A model generated the notes under the pieces. That model did no database searches. It saw only the letters and a program-made list of their open reading frames with translations, and was not told the origin of the DNA. Positions 30,151 to 39,261 of a DNA stretch of 64,000 nucleotides are shown here, one piece after another. A program made the position numbers and the translations under genes. Within the stretch, counting starts at the first letter, position 1, and each line of letters begins with the position of its first letter. The DNA is from Gemmatimonas phototrophica (lineage in GTDB: Bacteria; Gemmatimonadota; Gemmatimonadetes; Gemmatimonadales; Gemmatimonadaceae): NCBI GenBank assembly GCA_945869195.1, contig CAMBNV010000009.1, positions 1 to 64,000 of the forward strand, given 5' to 3'.

Positions 30151-30695
30151 ACTGCCGTCCGAGCGGTGCGGCGGCGCCGGCCTGAATGGTTCGCCCGTCT
30201 ATCATAGCCACAAAAAGAGCAAAAAAATTCATCATTTTAGCGTCATTATAAAGACATCATAAAGTCAGTTTAGTGTTTTTGCCGTCGTTGGTATTGCGGT
30301 GCATCCTCTGCGACCGCCCCGCCTGTCGTCCCCGCCCTGCCTTTGCATCCTCGCCCCCGCCGACGCGTTTTGCGCTCTGACGGCGCCGCGCGCCTGGCGC
30401 CAACCCCGGGCGCCTGGCGACGCGGTTACTTTCCCCCAGGAACGCTCTGGGGCCCAACTCGATCCAGCGGTCTTCGCGGCACTCCAGGCGGTCGTCAGTA
30501 GGCGCATCACACTTCTCCTCGAAAAACGGGCAACCCGCACCCACGGGATTTGGGCCGCTCAGTACCTCGCGACGCCGGCGACCGATCTCCTGGCGCTCGC
30601 GAACCGATTGGAGAGCAACACCGCTTGACTAGATGAGTCAGCTAGTGTATTCAGCGTCGACAGCGCACTGCGCACAAAAATGACAGGAGATTTTC

Positions 30696-31433
30696 ATGCT
30701 GCTTGACGAAACGATGTCTGACCGTCTCTTCTCGGATCGCGATGAGGAATCCGATGATACTGGATATGGTGGTGGGGGGGGCGGACGAGGCGGGAGCAGT
30801 GGCGGATCCTCGTACGAGGGAGATGAAGACGAGGACGGCGGCTGGGCCACGAACAAGGATCAGTCAGACTCCCTCTGGGATTCGACCGACGAGTCGGACG
30901 ATGACGAGGAGGAGGGGGGCGTCACGCCCCCCGCCCCAGTCACCGACGATGAGGACGAGGAAGAATCGTTCGAACCGGTGATCCGGCGGCGTGGGCGCAA
31001 GCCCGCAGAGAAGGTGCGAGTGCCGAGCATCTTCGAGACCGGGGAATCCGAGATTCCGGCGGCGCTCGCAGCCGCCCCCACGAAGGCTGTGCCCGCCGCG
31101 AAGGCTGTGCCCCCCACGAAGGCCGTGCCCCCCGCGAAGGCCGTGCCGGTTAAGCCTGTGAGGGCGGCGCCTGCGAAGGCGCCTGCAAAGCCGGCAGCGA
31201 AAACAGCGCCAGCCAAGCCCGCGACGAAGAAGCCCGTCCCCACGGTCGTGAAGAAGGTCGTGAAGAAGGTCGTGAAGAAGGTCGTGAAGAAGGTCGCGAA
31301 GAAGGTCGCGAAGAAGGTCGTCAAGAAGGTCGTCAAGAAGGTCGCGAAGAAGGTCGTGAAGAAGGTCGTGAAGAAGGTCGTGAAAAAGGCGCCTGCTAAA
31401 AAAGGGGGCAAGAAACCAGCGGGGAAAAAGTAG
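30696..31433 (+). CDS. Acidic/Gly N-terminus plus histone H1-like lysine-rich repeat C-terminus
   Basis: DEDEDGG/DESDDDEEEGG acidic stretches, KAVPxx repeats, then 12 VVKK/VAKK units and KAPAKKGGKKPAGKK; RBS aggag upstream. Confidence 0.75.
   Translation: MLLDETMSDRLFSDRDEESDDTGYGGGGGGRGGSSGGSSYEGDEDEDGGWATNKDQSDSLWDSTDESDDDEEEGGVTPPAPVTDDEDEEESFEPVIRRRGRKPAEKVRVPSIFETGESEIPAALAAAPTKAVPAAKAVPPTKAVPPAKAVPVKPVRAAPAKAPAKPAAKTAPAKPATKKPVPTVVKKVVKKVVKKVVKKVAKKVAKKVVKKVVKKVAKKVVKKVVKKVVKKAPAKKGGKKPAGKK
31245..31388 (+). repeat. 12 tandem 12-nt units encoding VVKK/VAKK
   Basis: gtcgtgaagaag and variants gtcgcgaagaag, gtcgtcaagaag. Confidence 0.95.
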
Positions 31434-31472
31434 TCGGCAGTAGCCGTCTCCTCGGCGCGACCCGAAGCTCCC

Positions 31473-31506
31473 GGCCCGGCAACGCACTTGCGCTGCCGGG
31501 CCTTTG
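31473..31506 (+). terminator. Stem-loop terminator of the lysine-rich gene
   Basis: GGCCCGGCA-acgcacttgcgc-TGCCGGGCC-TTT. Confidence 0.7.
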
Positions 31507-31589
31507 CGTTCGCACGCGATTTGCCTACGGATCGCATTTTGGCGCGCGCGCCTATCCGGCGCCGCGCACACACGCTATTTTTTCCTGAG

Positions 31590-32135
31590 ATGTCGGACTC
31601 ACCCCTTGCCCTTCTGCGTGCTCATTCCCGGCACGCGCCCTGGAACGCACGCGGACTCGCCGCACACGCGACCGCGCTCGTCGATGCGGCAGGCATGCGC
31701 CCCACCAACTCCTCGGCGCGTGCCACGCCGAGTGCGCGCGCTATTCGGTTCTACGTGGCCAACGGCCTCCTCGACCACCCGGAGGGCACCGGCACGGCCG
31801 CCACGTACCATTACCGGCATCTGCTCCAACTTCTCGCCATTAAGATTCGGCAGCGCGAAGGCCAAACGCTCGACATCATCAAGGGCGAGCTCGCCGACCT
31901 GCATGGCGATCAGCTCGAGGCGCGCGTGGCGACGGCGCTCGCCCCAGCGCTCTCCAGCGGTGCTGATCTCCAGGTGCGCTATGACGACGACGCCCCTGCC
32001 CTCTGGCGCCGCCTCACGGTCGCCGACGGCATCGAACTGCACGTTCGCAAGGATCGCGCCGCCGCCCACGATTCAGCGCTGATCGCGATCCGGGAAGCGG
32101 TCCGTGCCGCGCTCGGGCGCGGGGACTTTCCGTAA
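31590..32135 (+). CDS. MerR-like HTH regulator
   Basis: TPSARAIRFYVANGLLDHPEGTGTAATYHYRHLLQLLAIKIRQREGQTLDIIKG. Confidence 0.65.
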   Translation: MSDSPLALLRAHSRHAPWNARGLAAHATALVDAAGMRPTNSSARATPSARAIRFYVANGLLDHPEGTGTAATYHYRHLLQLLAIKIRQREGQTLDIIKGELADLHGDQLEARVATALAPALSSGADLQVRYDDDAPALWRRLTVADGIELHVRKDRAAAHDSALIAIREAVRAALGRGDFP

Positions 32136-32177
32136 CGGGCCTCTTGCCCGGTTTCACGAGCGGACCGACATTTCCGG

Positions 32178-33017
32178 TTGATGTCTTCAGCCTCTCGCCG
32201 GCGGCCCCCGTCTCGCACCGTCCTGCTCGACCGTGCGCTCGAGGCACTGCCACTCTTTCGGCTCTCTGATAGCTCGGAAGACTCCGTCGCAGCCTTCACC
32301 ACCGACTCCGGTGGCCGCTGGCGCGTGCTTCCGGCCCCAGACGACCGACTCCCGGGCACGTTTGATCAGGATGTCTACGTCGAGCTCATGCGACGCTACC
32401 ACGAAGCTGAACAGCCGGCCGACGGGGCGATCACATTCACCTTGCACGCCTTCCTGCGTTCCATGGGACGCCGCGTCGACGGCCGCACCTACGAGCAGTT
32501 GCGCGGAGCTCTGGGGCGGCTCGAGCGCACAGTGCTCGAGAGTGACGGAGCCTGGCTCGACGCACGGGCAACGCGTCCGGCATCCACCCGTTTCACGCTC
32601 CTCTCGGCGGTGGCGATCGACCGTCGGCGACTCACCGATCGCGAACAGCTCGCGCTCTTCCCGGCGCTCGCGTCCAACGAGCCTGGCGAGGCGCGCATCG
32701 TCGTCGCCGCTCCCGTGCGCGCGAACATCGCCGCTGGGCACACCAGTACGCTCGTCGCGCCGACCTACTTTCAGCTTTCTTCCCCCGTCGCACGGCGCCT
32801 GTACCGTCTCCTCGCCGCGTTTCGCGGCGACTCCAAAGAGTTGGTGCGACTCCCGCTCGAGCGGCTCGCTGAGATGTTACCGTTGAGCCAGCGCTATCCG
32901 TCGCACCTGCAGCGGGTGTTGCAGCCCGCGCACGAGATGCTGATTGCGGCAGGCCTCGTCCGGCGCGCTGACTTTGTGCACGAAAGCCGCGTCTGGACGG
33001 CGGAGTATCAGCGCTGA
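32178..33017 (+). CDS. RPA-type replication initiator protein A-like
   Basis: LPLFRLSD...FDQDVYVELMRRYHE...FTLHAFLRSMGRRVDGRTYEQLRGALGRLERTVLES...YFQLSSPVARRLYRLLAAFRGDS. Confidence 0.65.
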   Translation: MMSSASRRRPPSRTVLLDRALEALPLFRLSDSSEDSVAAFTTDSGGRWRVLPAPDDRLPGTFDQDVYVELMRRYHEAEQPADGAITFTLHAFLRSMGRRVDGRTYEQLRGALGRLERTVLESDGAWLDARATRPASTRFTLLSAVAIDRRRLTDREQLALFPALASNEPGEARIVVAAPVRANIAAGHTSTLVAPTYFQLSSPVARRLYRLLAAFRGDSKELVRLPLERLAEMLPLSQRYPSHLQRVLQPAHEMLIAAGLVRRADFVHESRVWTAEYQR

Positions 33018-33089
33018 CCCCTCACGGCTGGTCTCTGGGGTACAGCTCCCTTACTTTCCCTAGTAGAGTCCCCACTGAGGTCACGAAGA

Positions 33090-34688
33090 ATGTCCCGGTC
33101 CCGCACACTTGCCATTGCTGCTCTTGTCACCATTCCCCTGGTGGCCGGCGCCTTCGTGGTCCAAGAGCGCGCCGCACTGAATGGTGCGCGTCTCTTCGAC
33201 CAGGTCATGTCGATCGTCACAGATCGCTTTGTCGACTCGATCGGGACCGGCGCCCTCTACGAGCGGGCGGCGCGCGGACTCGTTGGCGAACTCAAGGATC
33301 CCTACTCCGAGCTCTACACGCCCAAGGACCTCGAGGCGTTCAACCAGACCACCGGCGGGTTCTACGGCGGCATCGGCATGCTGATCGAGGATCAGCAGGG
33401 CACGATTATGATCTCGAAGGTCTACCCCAACACACCCGCCGAAGAAGCCGGCATCCGTGAGGGGGACCAGATCGTCGGCATCGACACCGCGAGCACGCGA
33501 GGGTGGAAGGTCGCCCAGGTCTCCACCGGCCTAAAGGGCGCGCCAGGCACCCGGGTGAAAGCGCGTTTCGCTCGCTTAGGCGTCGACGCGCCCTTCGAGG
33601 TCGAGTTCACGCGCCGTACCATCCGGATTCCCGCAATCCCCTACGCGCTTATGCTCGAGGGAAAGACCGCCTATATCCCTCTGCAGCAGTTCAACGAGAC
33701 CACCTCCAAAGAGTTCGCCGATAATCTCCGCCGGCTACAGGGCGAAGGCGCCACCGGGCTGGTGATCGACCTGCGCCGCAACACCGGCGGCTTCCTCGAC
33801 CAGGCGCTCGAGCTCACGAATTTTTTCCTGCCGCGCGGGAGCGAACTCGCCACCGTCCGCGGTCGTGGGGATCCCGACCAGCGGTACGTCGCCGAAACCG
33901 ATCCGCTGGCGCCAACCATCCCGATCGTCATCCTGACCGACGGCTACACCGCCTCTGCCTCCGAGATCGTCGCCGGGGCGCTGCAAGACCATGACCGCGC
34001 CCTCGTGCTCGGCACGACCTCCTTCGGCAAGGGCCTCGTCCAGTCGGTCTACCGACTCGACGGCGGCTACGCCATTAAGCTCACTACCGGCAAGTGGTTC
34101 ACGCCGAGCGGTCGCACGATCCAGAAAGAACGCATCCTCGACCAGGGCGGAAATCTCATCGAGGTCCACCCCGACTCACTCGAGACGGCGGCTGATCGCG
34201 CCAAACGCCCGGTCTTCAAGTCCGACGGGGGGCGCATCGTCTACGGTGGTGGCGCCATTACGCCCGACGTCATCGTCCCGTACGACACACTCTCCACAGC
34301 CGAGCAGAAGCTCGCCCGTGCCCTCGTGCCGCGCTCGCAGGACGTTTACATCACGCTCGACGAGTACGCCTTCGGGCTCAAGGGTGCGATCACCGCAGAT
34401 TTCAAGGTGACGCCCACGATGCGGGATGAGTTCTTCAAGCGCCTCGTCGCGCGCGGCGTCACCGTCGAGCGCGCCGAGTGGTCGGCGGGGAGCCGGTACA
34501 TCGACCGCCTCCTCAGCGACCGGATCGCGCGGCGCGCCTTCGGCGACTCCACCTGGAAGCGTCGCGACGTCGCCGACGACGTGCAGCTCACACGCGCGCT
34601 CGACCTGCTCCGCCGCGGACGCACCACGCGCGAACTCATCGCCCTCGCCGGCAATGGCCCGGCCGCCGCTCCGGCGCGACGCGACTGA
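33090..34688 (+). CDS. C-terminal processing peptidase, S41 family (PDZ-containing)
   Basis: GGIGMLIEDQQGTIMISKVYPNTPAEEAGIREGDQI; LTDGYTASASEIVAGALQDHDRALVLGTTSFGKGLVQ. Confidence 0.92.
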   Translation: MSRSRTLAIAALVTIPLVAGAFVVQERAALNGARLFDQVMSIVTDRFVDSIGTGALYERAARGLVGELKDPYSELYTPKDLEAFNQTTGGFYGGIGMLIEDQQGTIMISKVYPNTPAEEAGIREGDQIVGIDTASTRGWKVAQVSTGLKGAPGTRVKARFARLGVDAPFEVEFTRRTIRIPAIPYALMLEGKTAYIPLQQFNETTSKEFADNLRRLQGEGATGLVIDLRRNTGGFLDQALELTNFFLPRGSELATVRGRGDPDQRYVAETDPLAPTIPIVILTDGYTASASEIVAGALQDHDRALVLGTTSFGKGLVQSVYRLDGGYAIKLTTGKWFTPSGRTIQKERILDQGGNLIEVHPDSLETAADRAKRPVFKSDGGRIVYGGGAITPDVIVPYDTLSTAEQKLARALVPRSQDVYITLDEYAFGLKGAITADFKVTPTMRDEFFKRLVARGVTVERAEWSAGSRYIDRLLSDRIARRAFGDSTWKRRDVADDVQLTRALDLLRRGRTTRELIALAGNGPAAAPARRD

Positions 34689-34719
34689 TTCACCGCTCCA
34701 CCTTCTCTCAACCCTCTCA

Positions 34720-35787
34720 ATGCCCAAGCTTTTCTTAATGGTCGCCGCGCTCCTCAGCGCGGTGGCTTGCGAGCGACCCTCGTCCGCCCCTGTTGTCATC
34801 GTACCGGCCCATCCCGGCGAGTCCCGTCTCCAGAACATCCGTCAGCTCACCTTTGGCGGCGAGAACGCCGAGGCGTACTGGAGCGGCGACGGCCGATGGA
34901 TCACCTTCCAGTCCACGCGTGATGGCCGCACCTGCGACCAGCAGTACATCATGCGCGCCGACGGCTCCGACCTCAACCGTCTCTCTGACGGCCGAGGCAA
35001 GACCACCTGCGGCTGGTTTCTCCCGGGCTCTGATCGGCTTTTCTTCTCGTCGACCACCGCGCACGACGATGCCTGCCCCGTCCGCCCCGATCCGTCGAGC
35101 GGCTATGTCTGGCCGCTCGATCGCTACGACCTCTACACCGTGAATCGCGACGGCACCGGCCAGACGCGCCTCACCAACTATGACGTCTACACCGCCGAAG
35201 CCGTCCTCTCTCCCGACGGCAGGTCGATCGTCTTTACCTCGCTCAAGGGCGGCGACCTCGACATCTACACGATGAACGTCGACGGCACCAACGTCCGACA
35301 ACTGACCACCACGGTGGGCTACGACGGCGGCCCGTGGTGGTCGCCCGACGGCAAGCAGATCGTGTATCGCGCCAATCATCCGCAGGACGCCGAGGCAATC
35401 CAGCAGTATCGGGATCTGCTCGACCAGCGACTGGTGAAGCCGAGCAAGGTTGAGCTCTACGTCATGAATGCCGATGGCTCCGGCCAGCGGCAGGTGACCG
35501 CGCTTGGCGGCGCTAACTTCGGGCCCTCGTGGAGCCCTGACGGTACGCAGATCATCTTCTCGTCCAACTTCATCGCTCCACGCAGCGGCAACTTCGAGCT
35601 CTATCTCGTCGACGCCCTCGCGTCGATGGCGACCGCCGACCAGCTCGAGCGGATCACGACTAGCGACGTCTTCGACGGCTTCGCGATGTTCAGTCCGGAC
35701 GGGAAGCAGTTGATGTGGGCATCCAACCGCCACGCCAAGACCACGGGCGAGACCAACCTGTTCGTCGCCGACTTTAGCTGGGAGTAA
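34720..35787 (+). CDS. TolB-like beta-propeller lipoprotein
   Basis: Lipoprotein-like N-terminus LLSAVACER; WSPDGKQIVY, SPDGRSIVFTS, FSPDGKQLMWASN repeats. Confidence 0.8.
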   Translation: MPKLFLMVAALLSAVACERPSSAPVVIVPAHPGESRLQNIRQLTFGGENAEAYWSGDGRWITFQSTRDGRTCDQQYIMRADGSDLNRLSDGRGKTTCGWFLPGSDRLFFSSTTAHDDACPVRPDPSSGYVWPLDRYDLYTVNRDGTGQTRLTNYDVYTAEAVLSPDGRSIVFTSLKGGDLDIYTMNVDGTNVRQLTTTVGYDGGPWWSPDGKQIVYRANHPQDAEAIQQYRDLLDQRLVKPSKVELYVMNADGSGQRQVTALGGANFGPSWSPDGTQIIFSSNFIAPRSGNFELYLVDALASMATADQLERITTSDVFDGFAMFSPDGKQLMWASNRHAKTTGETNLFVADFSWE

Positions 35788-35853
35788 TCGCGGCCACGCC
35801 GGCGCACGCGTCACGAAGATTCCGCCCCCCACGGCGCCTCGCGCCGGAGTCCC

Positions 35854-36831
35854 ATGGCCCCACTCGACATTCCCTGCCTCGCCCTCGGCGACCGAGTGCA
35901 ACACGAACTCCTCGTGCGCGAGCGCGACGACCGGGTCACCAAGTCCGGGGATCCCTACGTTGTGCTCAAGCTCGGCAACGCCTCTGGGGTGCTCGGGGTG
36001 AATATCTGGAAGGAACACGTCCCCCAGATCGAGGGGGTGCGGCCAGGCCAGGTCGTCCAGGTGATTGGGACGATCGAGCTGTACAAGGGAGCAAAGCAGC
36101 TCAAGATCACCGTGCCTCCGCGCGTCGTCGCGCAGGGCGCCGCAAATCCGGACGAGTTTCTTCCGCGTATCGCCCTGAGCGTCGACGAGCTCTGGACGCG
36201 CGTCGATGCCTGGCGCGCCGAGATGAAAGGGTCGCTGCGCCGCGCGGTCGATCTCTTCTTTGCCGACGACGCTTTTCGCGAACAGTTTGCCCGGACTCCT
36301 GGGGCGACGCGGGGACATCACGCCCTCATCGGCGGCCTCCTCCTCCACAGTTGCGAAGTCGCCAACATCGCGCGCGAGTCGGTGCGCACTATGCGCGGGA
36401 ACGTCGCCCTCGTCACCGCCGGTGCGCTCCTGCACGACATCGGCAAAGTCGAATCGTACACCGTGGAGCTCTCGGGTTTCGCCTACACGCAGGCCGGTCA
36501 TCTCTTGGGCCACATCGTCCTTGGCTCACTCATGCTCGACCGGCGCATGCGCACCCTGCCAGCGGAGACGCTGAGTGAATCCCAGCGCCTCGAGTTGCAC
36601 CACTTCATTCAGTCGCATCACGGCATTCCCGAATACGGCGCCGCGGTCCGCCCCATGACACTCGAAGCCGAGATCCTGCACTTCGCTGACCAGTCCTCGG
36701 CCAAGGGCAATGATTTCAGTGAGGCGGTGCACGACGCCGAGCTCTTCCCGAGCGACGACCTTGAGTTCTCCGCCAAGCGCAGCTGGCGGCTCGACCGCCG
36801 GGTCTGGAGACGCACCCACAGCTGGGAGTGA
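35854..36831 (+). CDS. OB-fold plus HD-domain 3'-5' exoribonuclease, YhaM-like
   Basis: N-terminal OB fold; GHHALIGGLLLHSCEVANIA, ALLHDIGKVESY. Confidence 0.85.
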   Translation: MAPLDIPCLALGDRVQHELLVRERDDRVTKSGDPYVVLKLGNASGVLGVNIWKEHVPQIEGVRPGQVVQVIGTIELYKGAKQLKITVPPRVVAQGAANPDEFLPRIALSVDELWTRVDAWRAEMKGSLRRAVDLFFADDAFREQFARTPGATRGHHALIGGLLLHSCEVANIARESVRTMRGNVALVTAGALLHDIGKVESYTVELSGFAYTQAGHLLGHIVLGSLMLDRRMRTLPAETLSESQRLELHHFIQSHHGIPEYGAAVRPMTLEAEILHFADQSSAKGNDFSEAVHDAELFPSDDLEFSAKRSWRLDRRVWRRTHSWE

Positions 36832-36869
36832 CTGATGCCGCCGCCCGTTGACGGTGTAGTTTTCTTGCC

Positions 36870-38393
36870 ATGACGACGATCCGCCAAGACGATTTCATCC
36901 AGTCCATCGCCGACGCGCTCCAGCACATCTCGTACTTTCATCCGCTCGACTACATCCACGCGCTCGCGGACGCGTACGAGAAGGAGCAGAGCCCGGCCGC
37001 CAAGGACGCGATCGCGCAGATCCTCACCAACTCGCGCATGTGCGCCGAGGGGCATCGCCCGATCTGTCAGGACACCGGCATCGTCGTGGTCTTTCTCAAG
37101 GTCGGGATGAACGTCCGCTGGGACGCGACGATGTCGGTGCAGGAGATGGTCAACGCGGGGGTGCGCCGCGCCTATCTCCTCCCAGAAAACGTCCTGCGCC
37201 CCTCGATTGTCTCCGACCCAGCCTTCACGCGGCAGAACACGCGTGACAACACGCCGGCGGTCGTGCACTGTGAGATCGTTCCGGGCGATACCGTCGACGT
37301 AAAGCTCGCGGCAAAGGGGGGCGGCTCCGAGAACAAGAGCAAGTTCGCCATGCTCAATCCCAGCGACTCGATCGTCGACTGGGTCATGAAGACCGTCCCG
37401 ACCATGGGGGCCGGCTGGTGCCCGCCCGGCATGCTCGGCATCGGCATCGGCGGCACGGCAGAGAAGGCGATGCTCCTGGCGAAGGAGTCGCTCATGGAGC
37501 ACATCGATATGACCCAGCTCAAGCAGCGTGGGCCACAGAGCAAGATCGAGGAACTCCGCATTGAGCTGCACGACAAGATCAACGCCCTTGGGATCGGCGC
37601 GCAGGGACTCGGCGGTCTCTCGACCGTGCTCGACGTCAAGATCTTTGACTTCCCCACGCACGCCGCATCAAAGCCGATCGCGATGATCCCCAACTGCGCG
37701 GCCACACGCCACGCGCACTTCACGCTCGACGGCTCTGGCGCGGCGACACTTCCCATCCCGAAACTCTCCGACTGGCCCGACGTCACCTGGAAGCCCGACG
37801 TCAACGCCAAGCAGGTGCATCTCAATGCCCTCACCGCCGCAGAAGTCGCCACCTGGAACGCCGGCGACCGGCTGCTCCTCACCGGTAAACTCCTCACCGG
37901 CCGCGACGCCGCGCATAAGCGCATCGCCGACCTTTACGCGAGTGGTGAGGGACTGCCGGCGGAGGTCGACTTCACCAATCGCGTGATCTACTACGTCGGC
38001 CCGGTCAATCCGGTGCGCGACGAAGCAGTCGGACCCGCCGGCCCGACGACCGCGACCCGTATGGACAAGTTCACCGAGATGATGCTCGAGAAAACGGGGC
38101 TGCTCGCGATGATCGGCAAGGCGGAGCGCGGTCCCACTGGCCTCGAAGCGATTCGCAAGCACAAGGCCGCCTATCTCATGGCCGTCGGCGGTGCCGCGTA
38201 CCTCGTCTCTAAAGCGATCCGGGCCTCGCGTGTCGTCGCGTTTGCCGAACTCGGTATGGAAGCGATCTATGAGTTCGACGTCGAGGAGATGCCCGTCACG
38301 GTGGCGGTGGACTCCGCCGGCAACAACGTGCACGAGACCGGCCCCCGAGAGTGGAAGGAAAGGATTCGGTCTCTCCCCGTCCTCGAGGGGTAG
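36870..38393 (+). CDS. Class I fumarate hydratase
   Basis: EGHRPICQDTGIVVVFLKVG, KGGGSENKSKFAMLNPSDSIVDWVMKTVPTMGAGWCPPGMLGIGIGGTAEKAM. Confidence 0.92.
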   Translation: MTTIRQDDFIQSIADALQHISYFHPLDYIHALADAYEKEQSPAAKDAIAQILTNSRMCAEGHRPICQDTGIVVVFLKVGMNVRWDATMSVQEMVNAGVRRAYLLPENVLRPSIVSDPAFTRQNTRDNTPAVVHCEIVPGDTVDVKLAAKGGGSENKSKFAMLNPSDSIVDWVMKTVPTMGAGWCPPGMLGIGIGGTAEKAMLLAKESLMEHIDMTQLKQRGPQSKIEELRIELHDKINALGIGAQGLGGLSTVLDVKIFDFPTHAASKPIAMIPNCAATRHAHFTLDGSGAATLPIPKLSDWPDVTWKPDVNAKQVHLNALTAAEVATWNAGDRLLLTGKLLTGRDAAHKRIADLYASGEGLPAEVDFTNRVIYYVGPVNPVRDEAVGPAGPTTATRMDKFTEMMLEKTGLLAMIGKAERGPTGLEAIRKHKAAYLMAVGGAAYLVSKAIRASRVVAFAELGMEAIYEFDVEEMPVTVAVDSAGNNVHETGPREWKERIRSLPVLEG

Positions 38394-38596
38394 CCGCAGC
38401 TCCGTGCCGCGCGCCTGAGGGGCCGCGCAGTCCGTCCACAGACCTCAGTCGCCTTTCAGGGCACTGTATGATTTATTGACAGCATGGTAGGTGAGTCTGA
38501 GACCGCGGTGACGGGGTTCAGGGTCCCCGTTCTCCGGGTAGACCGCGTTGCCTGCTTTCCGCCGCCTCCTCACATCATTCTTCCTGTCTGCCGCCT

Positions 38597-38621
38597 CGGT
38601 AACGCACGAGTGCGTTTGCCG
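38597..38621. repeat. Stem-loop in intergenic region
   Basis: CGG-T-AACGCAC-GA-GTGCGTT-TG-CCG. Confidence 0.5.
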
Positions 38622-38667
38622 GAACCATTTGCCAATAAATGAGTTACGACGGATTGTTATGACTTTT

Positions 38668-38696
38668 TTGACACTGAAATAAGAAGCCCTACAACT
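38668..38696 (+). promoter_or_regulatory. Sigma70-like promoter
   Basis: TTGACA, 16 nt, TACAAC. Confidence 0.5.
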
Positions 38697-38798
38697 TCCC
38701 GCAGCACTTTGATTTACCCCACTCTCTGTTAGTTTTGAGTCGTGGGCGCGCCATTCGCCGTGAATTGCCGCCGCTTATTGAACTCAGACGGAGATCGG

Positions 38799-39008
38799 AT
38801 GCGGAAACCACGACCCAATTCGTATAACCCTGCCCAGGCACTGAATCTCATCTCGAGCGATCGAGCCGGAGACAATCTCAGCTGCCCATCATGCTCGGGG
38901 TCGATTGACCGCGACCCTGGCAACGCCCCGCCGCCGCCACGCTCCCACGTCACACTCACCTGCACCGGCTGCGGCCGCATCGCCCGATATATCTCCGGCG
39001 CCGCGTAA
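38799..39008 (+). CDS. Small zinc-ribbon protein
   Basis: CPSCSG...CTGCG; MRKPRPNSYNPAQALNLISSDRAGDNLSCPSC. Confidence 0.55.
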   Translation: MRKPRPNSYNPAQALNLISSDRAGDNLSCPSCSGSIDRDPGNAPPPPRSHVTLTCTGCGRIARYISGAA

Positions 39009-39047
39009 CCACGTACCGTCCGACACCCCTTTGGGAGTATTACCGCA

Positions 39048-39167
39048 ATGGCACGCACCAAAGGCACTGTGAAGTGGTTCAAGTCGCTCGTCGAAGGCGA
39101 CGCTGTTGAGTTCGATGTCGTCGACGGCCCGAAGGGCCCCCAGGCCGCGGACGTCTCGAAGGCCTGA
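39048..39167 (+). pseudogene. 39-codon cold-shock-like ORF with in-frame loss of the RNP1/RNP2 core
   Basis: [39 protein letters not shown], compared with the intact CspA-like protein at 57177-57386. Confidence 0.8.
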
Positions 39168-39189
39168 GTTTGCCGCCGTAGGCCGTTCA

Positions 39190-39225
39190 ACGAAGCCCCC
39201 GGCCCCCCCGGGGGCTTCGTCGTTT
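39190..39225 (+). terminator. Strong 13-bp stem terminator
   Basis: ACGAAGCCCCCGG...CCGGGGGCTTCGT-CGTTT. Confidence 0.8.
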
Positions 39226-39261
39226 CTTGCGCTCGCCACCCCCGCAGTGATACTACCGGGG

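Noticed and set aside
31245-31388. Possible CRISPR-like or VNTR array
   Set aside because: The 12-nt units are contiguous, have no spacers and are in frame within a CDS; a coding repeat, not CRISPR.
30860-31573. Minus-strand ORF with FTTFFTTFFATFL repeats
   Set aside because: It is the antisense of the VVKK-encoding repeat; no independent start signal or family resemblance.
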